Of a DNA stretch of 63,661 nucleotides, positions 34,873-44,900 are shown piece after piece. The stretch is from Agrococcus baldri (GTDB lineage Bacteria > Actinomycetota > Actinomycetes > Actinomycetales > Microbacteriaceae). Position numbers and translations under genes: made by a program. Position 1 is the stretch's first letter, and the number at the start of each line of letters is the position of its first letter. The notes beneath the pieces were generated by a model that saw only the letters and a program-made list of their open reading frames with translations, had not been told where the DNA came from and searched no databases. The DNA lies in contig BJUU01000016.1 of NCBI GenBank assembly GCA_007988785.1, positions 1-63,661 of the forward strand. Direction: 5' to 3'.

Positions 34873-37523
34873 CGCAGGCGCTCGAAGCCGCCCGCCTCCA
34901 GCACCCAGGCCGGCGCGGAGCGCATCGGCGGTGGCAGCGGCGCGTGCCGCAGCACCTGCCGCAGCTGCCGCTCGTCGACGCCCAGCACGAGCACGGGCCG
35001 CTCGGTCCGCAGCCGGTCGAGCTCGCCCCATGCGGCCTCCCACTCGGCGACCGCGCCCACCACGAGCTCGGCGCCGCCGTCCTGCCCGGGCCTCGCCGCC
35101 CGGGCAGCCGCGTCGAGCGCGGCGAGCGTCGGCGGCAGCTGCGCGCCGACGCCCAGCACCACCGCGACCGGGCCGTGCGGCAGCGGCACCGAGCGCGGCT
35201 CCCGCCGCGGGGCCGCCCGCTCGGGCAGCGCGAGCTGGACGCGCTCGTCGTGCAGCCAACCGGCGCCCGGCGGCAGCCCCGCGTCGTGCAGCTGCCCCGC
35301 GCCGCCCGCGACGATGTGCTCCTGCCTGCTGGCGATGCGCAGCAGGATGCGCAGCTCGGCGAGCGGCGCCACCTGCCCCATCGCGGTCGAGACCCGCCGA
35401 GCGGTGAGCGCCACGGGCGAGCCCTCCCGCATGCGCCGGGCGAGCGCCTGCGAGACGCTCGACTGCTGCTCCTCGCCGAGCCGCGCGAGCTGCAGGTCGA
35501 GGTCGTCCACGACGAGCGGGCCCGGCTCCTGCAGCGCATCCCAGAGCGCATCCTCGCGGTCGACGACCGCGGTGCCCAGCTGCCCGGCGAGCAGCTCGGC
35601 GAGGCTCGTGCGTCCGCTCGCGGCGCCCCCGATCGCCAGCAGCGGGCCGTCGGCCTGCGGCCGCCAGGTGACGGGCGCGACGAGCTGCTCGGCCGGCCGG
35701 TCGACGAGGCCCAGCCGGATGCCCGGTCGCTCCCCCGCCTGCGCCTCGACCGCCGCGAGCGGCAGCGAGGCCGGCAGCGGCTCCCGCCAGGGCCGGGGCG
35801 CGCGCGGCTGCTGCTCGGCGGCGGCGACGAGCGCGGCCAGGTGCTCGGGGCTCGCGAGCGCCGCCTGCGCCGTGCGCGTCGCCCCGCCGCTCACGCGCAC
35901 GACGCAGCGGCCGCGCGCCGCGAGCGGGATCGCCGCGGCCGAGGCCTCGCCCGTCACGGCGACCGCGTCGTGCTCGTCGGTGACGCGCAGCGAGATGCGG
36001 ATGCCGCAGTTGGCCAGCAGCGAGTCGCGCACCGCCTCGGCCGGCCGCTGCGTGCAGAGCACGAGGTGCACGCCGAGCGAGCGGCCGCGGGCGGCGAGGT
36101 CGACGAACAGCCGGTGCAGGTCGGGCAGCTCGGCCAGCATGGCGGCGAACTCGTCGACCACGATCACGAGCCGCGCCATGCCGCTCGCCTCCTCGATCGA
36201 GCGCGCCCCCTGCTCGGCGAGCAGCCGCTCGCGCCGCCGCAGCTCGGCCCTGAGGCTCTCGATCGCGCGCCGGGCGCCCGCCTCGTCGAGGTCGGTCATG
36301 ACGCCCACGCAGTGCGCGAGCCCCAGCAGCGGCGCGAAGGAGGCGCCGCCCTTGAAGTCGACCAGCAGGAACGAGACCTCTGCCGTCGTGCGCCCCGCAG
36401 CGATCGCCGCGACCCAGGCGATGAGCAGCTCGCTCTTGCCGGAGCCCGTCGTGCCGCCCACCACCGCGTGCGGCCCGTCGCGCACGAGGTCGAGCTCGAT
36501 CGGCGCCTCGCCGGCGAGGAAGACCGCGGCGAGGCCGCCCTCGGCGAGCGGCAGCTGCGCGAGCTCGACGTGCGCCGGCAGCGAGCCCGCCCGCCGGATG
36601 CCCGCGTGCGCGGCGGCGCCCGCGAGGGTCTCGATCGCCGCGAGCGCCTCGCGCTCGGCGACGGCGGTGGGGACGAAGGAGCGCTCACCCACCCTCGCGC
36701 GGTCGAGCGAGGCGTGCACGACCACGCGGCACTCGCGCGGCAGCTGCGCGGCGTGCTCGGCCACCGCGATCGTCACCTCGACGTCGTCGCCGACGAGCCG
36801 CACGACCGAGCCGGGCTCGCGGTGCAGCGGGTGCGGCAGCTGCGCCAGCCACTCCCAGCCCGCTCCGTCGGGCGCGATCGCCTCCGCGGCATCCGGCGCC
36901 ACCGCATCCGCCGCCTGCACGACCGCGGCGCGCGCGAGCGCGAGCGCCACGAGCGGCGGCCCGACGATGCCGATGCCCTCGCGCGCGTCGACCACGACCG
37001 GCCCCTCGACCACCGCGGCGGCGGAGCGCAGCCGGTCGGCCTGCTCGGCGGCGCCGAGCCTGCGCACCGCCGGATCGGTGGCGGGGATCGCGCCCTCGAC
37101 GGCGATGCCGGAGGGCAGCGGGCCGATGCCGAGCACGACCGGCACCGGCGCGTCGGGATCGCGGCGCCAGCGGTGCGGATCGTGCGAGGGCCGCGCCGCG
37201 ACCGCCCGCGGGCCCGGGTGCGCGAGCAGCAGCGCGGCGCGCCGCTCGTCGAGCGCGGCGTCGACGCGATCGCCGACCTCGGCGATCTCGGCCTGCCAGC
37301 GCGCCGCCTCGCGCTTGCGCCGCCGCGCGCGGCTGCGGCGGCCGTCGCCCATGCTCGCGACGGCGATCACGGGCCCCAGGATGGCGAAGATCAGCACCGT
37401 CGGCGTCTGCAGCAGCAGCCACATGGCGCCGGCTCCCAGCACCGGGGCGAGGCTCGCGAGCAGCGGGAAGGGCGTCGGCTCGGGGTCGGCGGGCGGCCGG
37501 GGCAGGTCGATGCGCGTCTGCAT
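34839..37523 (-). CDS. FtsK/SpoIIIE ATPase, EccC-like (type VII secretion ATPase family)
   Basis: An 894-residue membrane ATPase. Two N-terminal hydrophobic helices (about 18-58) followed by a basic cluster (GRRSRARRRKREAAR) match the EccC-type N-terminus. FtsK/SpoIIIE domain 1 has an intact Walker A (GGTTGSGKSELL, Lys363) and Walker B (LVIVVDEFAAML). A second ATPase domain has a degenerate Walker A (GGAASGRTSLAEL) with Arg638 in place of lysine, but keeps an acidic LVVDDLD. No WXG100 gene is visible in the window. It is the last gene of the eight-gene cluster. The ATG at 37523 is preferred over an upstream GTG. Confidence 0.85.
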   Translation of the reverse strand: MQTRIDLPRPPADPEPTPFPLLASLAPVLGAGAMWLLLQTPTVLIFAILGPVIAVASMGDGRRSRARRRKREAARWQAEIAEVGDRVDAALDERRAALLLAHPGPRAVAARPSHDPHRWRRDPDAPVPVVLGIGPLPSGIAVEGAIPATDPAVRRLGAAEQADRLRSAAAVVEGPVVVDAREGIGIVGPPLVALALARAAVVQAADAVAPDAAEAIAPDGAGWEWLAQLPHPLHREPGSVVRLVGDDVEVTIAVAEHAAQLPRECRVVVHASLDRARVGERSFVPTAVAEREALAAIETLAGAAAHAGIRRAGSLPAHVELAQLPLAEGGLAAVFLAGEAPIELDLVRDGPHAVVGGTTGSGKSELLIAWVAAIAAGRTTAEVSFLLVDFKGGASFAPLLGLAHCVGVMTDLDEAGARRAIESLRAELRRRERLLAEQGARSIEEASGMARLVIVVDEFAAMLAELPDLHRLFVDLAARGRSLGVHLVLCTQRPAEAVRDSLLANCGIRISLRVTDEHDAVAVTGEASAAAIPLAARGRCVVRVSGGATRTAQAALASPEHLAALVAAAEQQPRAPRPWREPLPASLPLAAVEAQAGERPGIRLGLVDRPAEQLVAPVTWRPQADGPLLAIGGAASGRTSLAELLAGQLGTAVVDREDALWDALQEPGPLVVDDLDLQLARLGEEQQSSVSQALARRMREGSPVALTARRVSTAMGQVAPLAELRILLRIASRQEHIVAGGAGQLHDAGLPPGAGWLHDERVQLALPERAAPRREPRSVPLPHGPVAVVLGVGAQLPPTLAALDAAARAARPGQDGGAELVVGAVAEWEAAWGELDRLRTERPVLVLGVDERQLRQVLRHAPLPPPMRSAPAWVLEAGGFERLRYPSSEASGAA

Positions 37524-37589
37524 GGCGGCAGGATGCGCCACGCGCCAGGGCGCACGCGGCACCTCGGTGCGCGCCTGTGGAGAGCGCGC

Positions 37590-39743
37590 TCAGCGGCGCA
37601 CGAGCGAGGCCGGGTTCAGCCTCGTCAGCAGCGGGCGCAGCCAGCCCTGCCCCGCATCGCGGGCGGTGAGCACGGCGCCGCCGATCGCCCAGGTCGCCTC
37701 GACCTCCTGCTCGCTGGGCGGCTGGGCGGCGAAGACGGCGCGATCGACGCGGTGCGCGAGCTCGTGCATGCGCGCGTCGCCCGCGGCCTGCTCGACGCGC
37801 GTGCCGCCCGGCACGAGCGACTCGCCTCGGTCGCGCAGCCCGTCGACGACCTCGGCCCACGCGCCCTCCGCGCGGTCGCGCGGCTCGTCGGCACGTCGCC
37901 GGCGCCTGCGGCGCACGACCTTCGCGATCACGAGCCCCACCGGGATGGCGGCGATGAGCGCCACGAGCCCCAGCACCGCGCCGACGGCGGCGAGCACCTG
38001 CAGCAGGCGCGCGGCGCTGTCATCGGTGTCCTGCGGCGCGCTCGGCGCCGCCGGGTCGCCGCCCTCGGTCTGCCCGCCGGGCGCGGGCGCGGGCGCCTGC
38101 TGCAGCGGCGGCTCCTCCACCACGGAGGGCGAGCCGTCCTCCTGCTCGGGGATCGGCCGCGGCTCGGGCGTCACGTCCACCCCCACCCAGCCGGACTGCG
38201 CGCGCACCTCGATCCACGCATCCGCATCGGAGCCGAGCACCGTCGTCGGCTGCCCCGGCTCGACGCCGTCGGGCGTGAAGCCCACCACCACGCGCGCGTC
38301 GAAGCCGAGCTGGCGCGCGAGCAGCATCGCGGCGGTCGCGTACTGCTCGGCGTCGCCGATCATCGGATCGGCGAACAGCGCCTCGAGCCGCTCGAGCGAG
38401 TGCCCGGGGCGGGAGGGCACCTCGTCCTCCAGCACGCCGTGGCTGACGTAGCCGTCGGCGCGCAGCCCCGCGACCATGGCCGAGAGCCGTTCGCCGGGCG
38501 TCGACGCCTCGCCCGTCCAGGCGGCGAGCGTCGTGAGCATCGCGTCGGGCAGCGCCTGCGAGCCCTGCCGCGGATCCTCGGGCTCGAGCGCGGCGAGCGC
38601 CTCGGGCGCGACGATCTCGCTGCCCGGCTGCGAGAGCATCTGGTAGCCGTCGCCGGGCCGGATGCCCTGCTCGAGCACGTAGGTGCCGAGCGCGTCGTTG
38701 CGGTGCAGTCCCCCTGCGAGCCGCTCGGCGCGCTCGCCCACGAAGCGGATCGCCGATGGCGTGCCGACGACGGGCAGCCACTGGCTCGCGAGCCCGTCGA
38801 CGGTGACGCCGACGACGTCGCCCCTGCCCGGCTCGGCGCCGGCCACCCGCTCGAAGGGCGACCTGCCGACGCTCAGCACCTCGCCGTCGTAGCTCTCGAG
38901 CACGGCGGTGCGGATGCGGTCGCCCGGCTCGAGGCCGGTGGCCGTCAGCTGGGCCGCGGCGCGGGTCTCGGCCGCCCAGAAGGAGCGGTACGCCGCCAGC
39001 GGCGAGGCGCCCTCGAGCTCGATCGAGGAGGGGCTGTCGCCGCGCAGCACGGTGCGCTCCGGCAGCGGCACGAGCGCGCCGGCGACACCGGCGGCGCCGG
39101 CCGCGACCACGGCGACGAGCGAGCCGGCGACGATGCGGCGCGCGAGCGAGGAGAGCGCGCGGGGCGCGCGCACGCGCCGGCGCGCCTGCCGCACGACGGC
39201 GACGTAGGCGCCGATCGGCACGAGCGCGAGCAGGCCGCTCAGCCAGGGGTCCGGCAGGTCGCGCGGCCCCCACAGGATCGACCAGACGCCGATCGCCGCC
39301 GGCACGAGCGCCGCCGTCTCTGCCCGCCGGGATCGCAGCGCGAGCGAGACGCCGATGATCGTGCCGGCGAGCACGAGCACCACGGGCGCCATCAGCAGCG
39401 AGTCGCCGGTGCCGACCGGCAGCCCGATCGTCAGCAGCCGGCGCCAGGAGAGCACGAGCGCCGCCGCCGCGTCGGCGAAGGCGGGCAGCCACTCGCCGCG
39501 CGGGATGCGCTGCGGGGCGGTGAGCGGCACGGCGAGCAGCGCGAGCGCCGCGAGGCCGGTGAGGATGATCGTGATCGACGACCAGCGGCGCACGGCCGCG
39601 AGCCAGGCGATCGCCGTGCCGACGAGCACGACCACGGCGAGCGAGACGACGAGCTGCAGCGTGCCGAACATCCACCACATCGGCGCGCACGCGGCGCCGA
39701 TGGCCACGAGCAGCACGGCGACGGCGGGGGCGCGCTGGATCAT
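37590..39743 (-). CDS. Transglutaminase-like membrane protein lacking the catalytic Cys and His
   Basis: A 717-residue protein with about seven N-terminal helices (1-225), an extracytoplasmic region ending in a transglutaminase-like fold (about 440-530), a Pro-rich linker, one further helix (near 575-600) and a cytoplasmic tail of about 115 residues. In the core, MIGDAEQYATAAMLLARQLG has Ala465 at the position of the catalytic Cys. DADAWIEV has Asp508 in place of His. Only Asp522 of the triad remains. It probably binds peptidoglycan or peptide rather than cutting it. The start overlaps the DUF58 stop (ATGA). Confidence 0.85.
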   Translation of the reverse strand: MIQRAPAVAVLLVAIGAACAPMWWMFGTLQLVVSLAVVVLVGTAIAWLAAVRRWSSITIILTGLAALALLAVPLTAPQRIPRGEWLPAFADAAAALVLSWRRLLTIGLPVGTGDSLLMAPVVLVLAGTIIGVSLALRSRRAETAALVPAAIGVWSILWGPRDLPDPWLSGLLALVPIGAYVAVVRQARRRVRAPRALSSLARRIVAGSLVAVVAAGAAGVAGALVPLPERTVLRGDSPSSIELEGASPLAAYRSFWAAETRAAAQLTATGLEPGDRIRTAVLESYDGEVLSVGRSPFERVAGAEPGRGDVVGVTVDGLASQWLPVVGTPSAIRFVGERAERLAGGLHRNDALGTYVLEQGIRPGDGYQMLSQPGSEIVAPEALAALEPEDPRQGSQALPDAMLTTLAAWTGEASTPGERLSAMVAGLRADGYVSHGVLEDEVPSRPGHSLERLEALFADPMIGDAEQYATAAMLLARQLGFDARVVVGFTPDGVEPGQPTTVLGSDADAWIEVRAQSGWVGVDVTPEPRPIPEQEDGSPSVVEEPPLQQAPAPAPGGQTEGGDPAAPSAPQDTDDSAARLLQVLAAVGAVLGLVALIAAIPVGLVIAKVVRRRRRRRADEPRDRAEGAWAEVVDGLRDRGESLVPGGTRVEQAAGDARMHELAHRVDRAVFAAQPPSEQEVEATWAIGGAVLTARDAGQGWLRPLLTRLNPASLVRR

Positions 39744-40918
39744 CGCTGCCTCGACTGGCCGATGCCGCGGGAGAGATCCTCGATGGCGCCGACGGTGACG
39801 ACGTCGGCGTCGCCGAGCCGCGACCGCGCGGGCAGCGCGCCGACGGCGGCGCGCACCACCACCGAGACGACGCCTGCGGGCATGCCGTTCGCGGCCGTGC
39901 GCAGCGTGCGCGGCGAGACGGTCGAGCCGGTGATGAGCCATGCGAGGCTGCCGGGCGCGGCCCGGCGCGAGGCGCGGGCGGTGGCGGCGATGCCGAGCTG
40001 CTGCTCGGGCTGCAGCACGGCGAGCGCGTCGAGCAGCCTGTCGCGGGTCGCCGCGTCGATCGCCCGCGCCTCGCCCCGCTCGGTGCGGGGGCTCTCGACG
40101 ATGCGCAGGGCGCGGCGGTCGGCCATGGCGGCGAGCCCGAGGGTGCCGACGAGCGAGAGCGCCAGCTCGAAGTCGTCGCCGTCGTACTCGCGTGGGTCGG
40201 TGGAGAGCACGATGAGCGTGTCGGCGCGCCGGGAGGGCTCGAACTGGCGCACGAGCAGGGAGCCGTGGCGGGCGCTCGAGCGCCAGTGCACGAGCCGCCG
40301 GTCGTCGCCGGGCGAGTACTCGCGCAGGCTGTGGAAGGAGACGTCGTCGGCGGTGCGCTCTGCCGCGGCCTCGCCGTCGAGGTCGCGCACGATGCCGCCG
40401 GCGCCGCCGGGCAGCCGCACGACCCGCGGGTGCACCACGAGCGTGCGCGACTCGGTGAGCCGGTGGCGGCGCTCGAGCACGCCGAAGGGGTCGGTGCGCA
40501 TGATCGTGGCCGGGCCGATGGTGCGCAGGCCGCGCCGCGAGGTGTCGAGCGGCACGGAGCGCACGACGCGCCCGCCGACGTCGATGGGCGGGATCTCCAG
40601 CACCACCTCGTCCTCCCCCACGTCGAGGTCGACCTGGCTGGGCGTCGCCGCCCTGCTGGGGCGCGACACCTCGACGAGCGCGAGGGCATCCGCCCCCACC
40701 GGCACCCGCTCGGCGCTCAGCCCGATGCGGGCGCGCGCCCAGCGCTCCCCCACGATCCACGGCACGGCGCCCAGCAGCAGCACGGCGGCGGCGACGGCGG
40801 CGACGAGCGCCTCCGTCCAGCCGAGCGCCCGCGCCAGCACGAGCCCGACGACGACGACCGCGAACAGCGTCCACCCCCACGGGGTGATCGCGCGCAGGGC
40901 GGCGTCGAGGCGGTGCAT
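39740..40918 (-). CDS. DUF58-domain membrane protein (second copy)
   Basis: A 392-residue protein with two N-terminal membrane helices (about 15-55), a beta-rich region, and the DUF58 signature in FHSLREYSPGDDRRLVHWRS. A VWA-like remainder (LIVLSTDPREYDGDDFELAL) follows. Unlike the copy at 23 kb it is membrane-anchored. It is coupled to the transglutaminase-like gene (ATGA) and starts 17 bases after the MoxR stop, the classical MoxR-DUF58-transglutaminase order. Confidence 0.9.
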   Translation of the reverse strand: MHRLDAALRAITPWGWTLFAVVVVGLVLARALGWTEALVAAVAAAVLLLGAVPWIVGERWARARIGLSAERVPVGADALALVEVSRPSRAATPSQVDLDVGEDEVVLEIPPIDVGGRVVRSVPLDTSRRGLRTIGPATIMRTDPFGVLERRHRLTESRTLVVHPRVVRLPGGAGGIVRDLDGEAAAERTADDVSFHSLREYSPGDDRRLVHWRSSARHGSLLVRQFEPSRRADTLIVLSTDPREYDGDDFELALSLVGTLGLAAMADRRALRIVESPRTERGEARAIDAATRDRLLDALAVLQPEQQLGIAATARASRRAAPGSLAWLITGSTVSPRTLRTAANGMPAGVVSVVVRAAVGALPARSRLGDADVVTVGAIEDLSRGIGQSRQR

Positions 40919-40935
40919 GTCAGTGCCGGGGCATG

Positions 40936-41886
40936 TCAGCGCCGGGGCGGCGCGACGGTCAGCATGAGCTGCTGCACGATGCTCTCGGGGCGCACGTCGT
41001 CGAACTCGGCCTCGGGCTGCAGCACCAGCCGGTGCGCGAGCGCCGGCACGGTGAGCGCCTTCACGTCGTCGGGGGTGACGTAGTCGCGCCCGTGGATCGC
41101 CGCCCATGCCCGCGCCGTGCGCACGAGCGCGAGCGCGCCGCGCACGGAGACGCCCAGCCGCACCTCGTCGGCCTCGCGCGTGGCCTCCACCAGGCGCGCG
41201 ACGTAGTCGACGATCGACGCCTCGACGTGCACCTTGCGGATCCGCGCCGCCATCTCCTGCACGACCCGGGCATCCGCCACCGGCTGGATCTCCTCGGGCG
41301 AGACCTCGTCGCCCGAGTCGGTGAGGATGCGCAGGGTCGAGGCGTGGTCGGGGTAGCCGATCGACGCCTTGAGCGCGAAGCGGTCGAGCTGCGCCTCCGG
41401 CAGCTGGTAGGTGCCGGCGTGCTCGATGGGGTTCTGCGTCGCGATGACCATGAACGGATGCGGCACGGGGTGCGCGATGCCGTCGACCGTCACGTGCCCC
41501 TCCTGCATCACCTCGAGCAGCGCCGACTGCGTCTTCGGGCTCGCGCGGTTGATCTCGTCGGCGAGCACCACGTTGGCGAACACGGGGCCGGGCCGGTACT
41601 CGAACTCGCCGCGGCCCTGGCTCCAGACGCTGACGCCGGTGATGTCGCCGGGCAGCAGGTCGGGGGTGAACTGGATGCGGCTGGCGGTGCCGTCGATCGA
41701 GGCCGCGAGGGCGCGGGCGAGCGAGGTCTTGCCGGTCCCGGGATTGTCCTCGATGAGCAGGTGGCCATGGCTGAGCATCGCGGTGAGCGAGAGCTGCACG
41801 GCGAGCGGCTTGCCCACCAGCACGCGCTCGACGCGCTCGACGACCCGCTCTGCCAGCTCCTGGATGCTCGCGACATCGACCTCCAC
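40936..41886 (-). CDS. MoxR-family AAA+ ATPase (second copy)
   Basis: A 316-residue AAA+ ATPase. Walker A is EDNPGTGKTSLARAL, Walker B is VVLADEINRASPKTQ, sensor 1 is ATQNPIEHAGTY, and the arginine-finger region is PEAQLDRFALK. The start is the GTG at 41886 because AGGAGGT lies seven bases upstream. GTG 41922 and ATG 41931, nearer the previous gene, lack such a site. It is a different subfamily from the 24-kb copy (GTGKTS rather than GLAKTT) and presumably serves the DUF58 and transglutaminase-like proteins downstream. Confidence 0.92.
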   Translation of the reverse strand: MEVDVASIQELAERVVERVERVLVGKPLAVQLSLTAMLSHGHLLIEDNPGTGKTSLARALAASIDGTASRIQFTPDLLPGDITGVSVWSQGRGEFEYRPGPVFANVVLADEINRASPKTQSALLEVMQEGHVTVDGIAHPVPHPFMVIATQNPIEHAGTYQLPEAQLDRFALKASIGYPDHASTLRILTDSGDEVSPEEIQPVADARVVQEMAARIRKVHVEASIVDYVARLVEATREADEVRLGVSVRGALALVRTARAWAAIHGRDYVTPDDVKALTVPALAHRLVLQPEAEFDDVRPESIVQQLMLTVAPPRR

Positions 41887-41893
41887 GGGCGGT

Positions 41894-41900
41894 ACCTCCT
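41894..41900 (-). promoter_or_regulatory. Strong ribosome-binding site (AGGAGGT) that fixes the MoxR start
   Basis: On the minus strand AGGAGGT is followed by seven bases and the GTG at 41886. It is a full-length match to the anti-Shine-Dalgarno sequence, one of the strongest sites seen here, and lies 19 bases past the stop of the giant gene. It may give the MoxR protein a higher yield than the coupled genes. Confidence 0.7.
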
Positions 41901-41918
41901 CGTTCAGTCGTCGATCGC

Positions 41919-44900
41919 TCACAGCCCGCATCCCGCGACCGTCGGCTCGGGATCCCGATGGGGCCCGGACTCCAGATAGGTTACGACGCCCCAGGCCCGC
42001 ACCCGCGTCGCCCCCGCCGGGACGGGCTCGGACGCCGGCCGCTCGGAGCTCCAGGTGCCGTTGTCCAGGTAGCTCGCGACCACCTCGCCCTCGATCGCGG
42101 CGGCGGCGTTCGCGGGCGGCGTGGCGCTGAGCGGCGCGAGCGGCGCGCACGCGCTCACGGCCGCGCGCAGGCTGAGCGGCACGCCGCTGCCGACCGTGGT
42201 GGCGTCGGAGCAGACCTTGCCGGCCCCGGCGCCCGAGGGCGCGCAGGCCCGCAGGTCGACGGATGCCTGGCGGCCGTAGGCGAAGGACGTGGTGGTCGGG
42301 GTGAGCCACGAGCTCGCCGCCACGCGCACCCACACGGGGTCGACGGCCTGCGGCGACTGGCGCACGCGGGCCTCGAACCACTGGCCGCTTGGCAGCGCCG
42401 GCACCTCGGTCAGCCGCAGGTCGAGCGCGTCGTCGCGCACCTGGGCCGTGCCGCCGGCCACCGTCACCTCGTCGGGGTCGACGGGCTCGGGCTTGCCGAA
42501 GACCGGCTCGGAGGTCGAGACCGAGCAGTGCCAGCCGTTGTCGGCGGTGACGGCCACGACCACGCGGGATCCCTCGGCGACCGACAGCGAGGCGCTCGTG
42601 CCGGCGGTGCCGGCGGGCGTGCCCGTGGCGCTGCTCTCGCAGCGCAGCGATGCGACGTCGGCGACGGGCACGATGCGCGCGGTGTAGGCGACGCGCGAGG
42701 CGCCGCCCGCGTCGACGCGCGACCAGCTGGCGGTGACGGTGCCGGGTGTGCGGTCGGTGATGAGCACGGGCGTGGTCGCCGGCTCGCCGACGGCCGTGAA
42801 CGGCACGGGCGCGCTCGGCCAGCGCCAGCCCTCCTCCGGCACGCCCGCCGCGTTGGTGGCGGCGACGGCGACGCCGTAGGCGAGGCCGGGCGTGAGGTCG
42901 CCGACGACCGTCGCGCGCTCGGTGGCGCCGGCCCGGATGATGCGGTCGGCCCCGTTGCCGGTGATGCGCACGAGGTAGCCCTCGATGGGCGTGCCGCCCT
43001 GCGGCTGCTGCGCGCCCTGCCAGGCGATGCGCACCGAACCGGGCTCGGACGTGGGCATCGCGGTGACGCCCCGCACGGTCGCCGGCCGGCGGTCGGCGTG
43101 CACCGGCTCGGAGGCGGCGGATGGGTCGCTGTCGCCGAGCGCGTTCGTCGCGATCGCGCGCAGCCGCAGCTCGACGCCCGCGGGCAGCCCCTCGATGCGG
43201 CAGCGCGGCTCGACGCCGCAGTCGTAGGTGACGCCGTTGCCCTCGATGCGGTAGCCGGTGATGGGGCTGCCGTTCGCGGCGGGCGGCTCGATGCTCATCG
43301 TGACCACGCCGTCGACGTGCTCGTCGAAGGCCTGCACGGGCGGCGCCGGCGCATCCGGCACATCCTGCACCGTCACGGTGATCGGGCTCCAGACGGCGCG
43401 GTCGGGGCTGTCGGTGGCGTCGAGCACGAGCGCGCGCACGATCGTCGTGCCGATCTCGGCGCCCTCGTCGACGTCGACGGTCACCCTGCCGCCGTCGACG
43501 CTCGCGCGGATGCCGCGCTCGGCCGCTCCCTCGTCGCTGATCGCGCCGATGCGCAGCGGCACGGTCGGGAACGGGTTGGAGGCCTCGTCGTTCGCGAGCG
43601 GCCGCACCTCGGCGCTCGTGCCGCGCTGCACGGTCACGGCATCCGGCACGGGCGCCACGAGCGGCTCTGTCGAGGTGATGACGGAGAGCCGCACGACGCC
43701 GCGCTCGCCCGTCACGTCGCCGTCGCGCACGCCGATCTCGAGCTCTTCGGCCGTGCCGGCCTCGGTGCCGGGCAGGGCGCTCACGGTCAGGATGGAGCCC
43801 GACACCGACGCGCGGAACCCCGGGGGCACGCCGTCGGCGATCGCCCAGACGGCGGCCTCGAGGCGCGCGGGGTCGGGTGCCCTGGTGATGCGGGCGAGAT
43901 CGATCTCGCGCTCGCCGCCGGGCTCGAGCTGCACGTAGGAGCCGAGCACGCTCAGCGGCGTGTCCTCCCCCGCGACGACCTCGATGGGCAGCACGATCGT
44001 GCCCCGCCGGCCCTCCGGGTCTGTGGGGCTGTCGCCGTCGGTGACCTCGAAGCGGATGCTCGCGGGCCCGTAGTAGCCGGCCGGCGGCACGAAGCGCAGG
44101 GTCTTGTTGTCGATGACCGGGTTCGAGCCCTCGTCGGGCGAGGCCTCGACGGCGCTCGCGTCGGTGATGAAGACCCCCTCGCCGTCGACGGTGGCGACCA
44201 CGTCGTCGATCGCGATCTCGAGCGTCTCGCCCGCCTGCACCCGCAGCGGCGCGACCTCTGCCCGCAGCTGCGGCAGCGCGTCGCGCGTGCCGGGCACGGC
44301 GATGACGGCGGTGCCGAGCGCCGTGGGGTCGTCGGTGCGCGTCACCGCGAAGGGCACGAAGCGCGTGCGCTCGGCGACGGCGATCTCGATCGCGCCGTCC
44401 TCGCGCAGCTCGACCCCCGGCGTCTCGAGCGGCAGGCTCGCCTCGAGCACATCGGCGCGGCCGTCGCGCACCGATACGTGCGCGAGCGGGTCGATCACGA
44501 CCGCCTCGGCGTCGGCGATCGACTGGATCGCCACCTGCACGTCCTCCACGTCGGGCGCGGGCGGCGGCGCCTCCGGATCGACGTCGACGCGCAGCCAGCT
44601 GGTGGCGCTCGAGCCCGCCGAGTTCTCGACCGTCACGAGCACGCCGACGGCGCCCACGTCGGCGCCGGCGCTCACCATCACCGCACCGTCGCGCAGCTGT
44701 GCGGCGGCGCCGCGCGTGACGCTCTCCACGCCGACGATCTCGAGCGGCAGGCCCGCGGGGTCATTGTCGTTGTCGAGCACCGGCACGACGAGCGTCGAGT
44801 CGGGCCGCATCTGCGCCTCGTCGACGCCCAGCACGGGCGGCAGGGCCGGGCCCGGCTCCACCACGGCGACGCGCACGATGCCCTCGGCGACCGCACCGAG

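Noticed and set aside
34644-40967. Long open frame on the plus strand opposite the FtsK-like, transglutaminase-like and DUF58 genes
   Set aside because: It is antisense to three recognisable proteins, has no start context and has biased low-complexity composition. It is an artefact of high GC.
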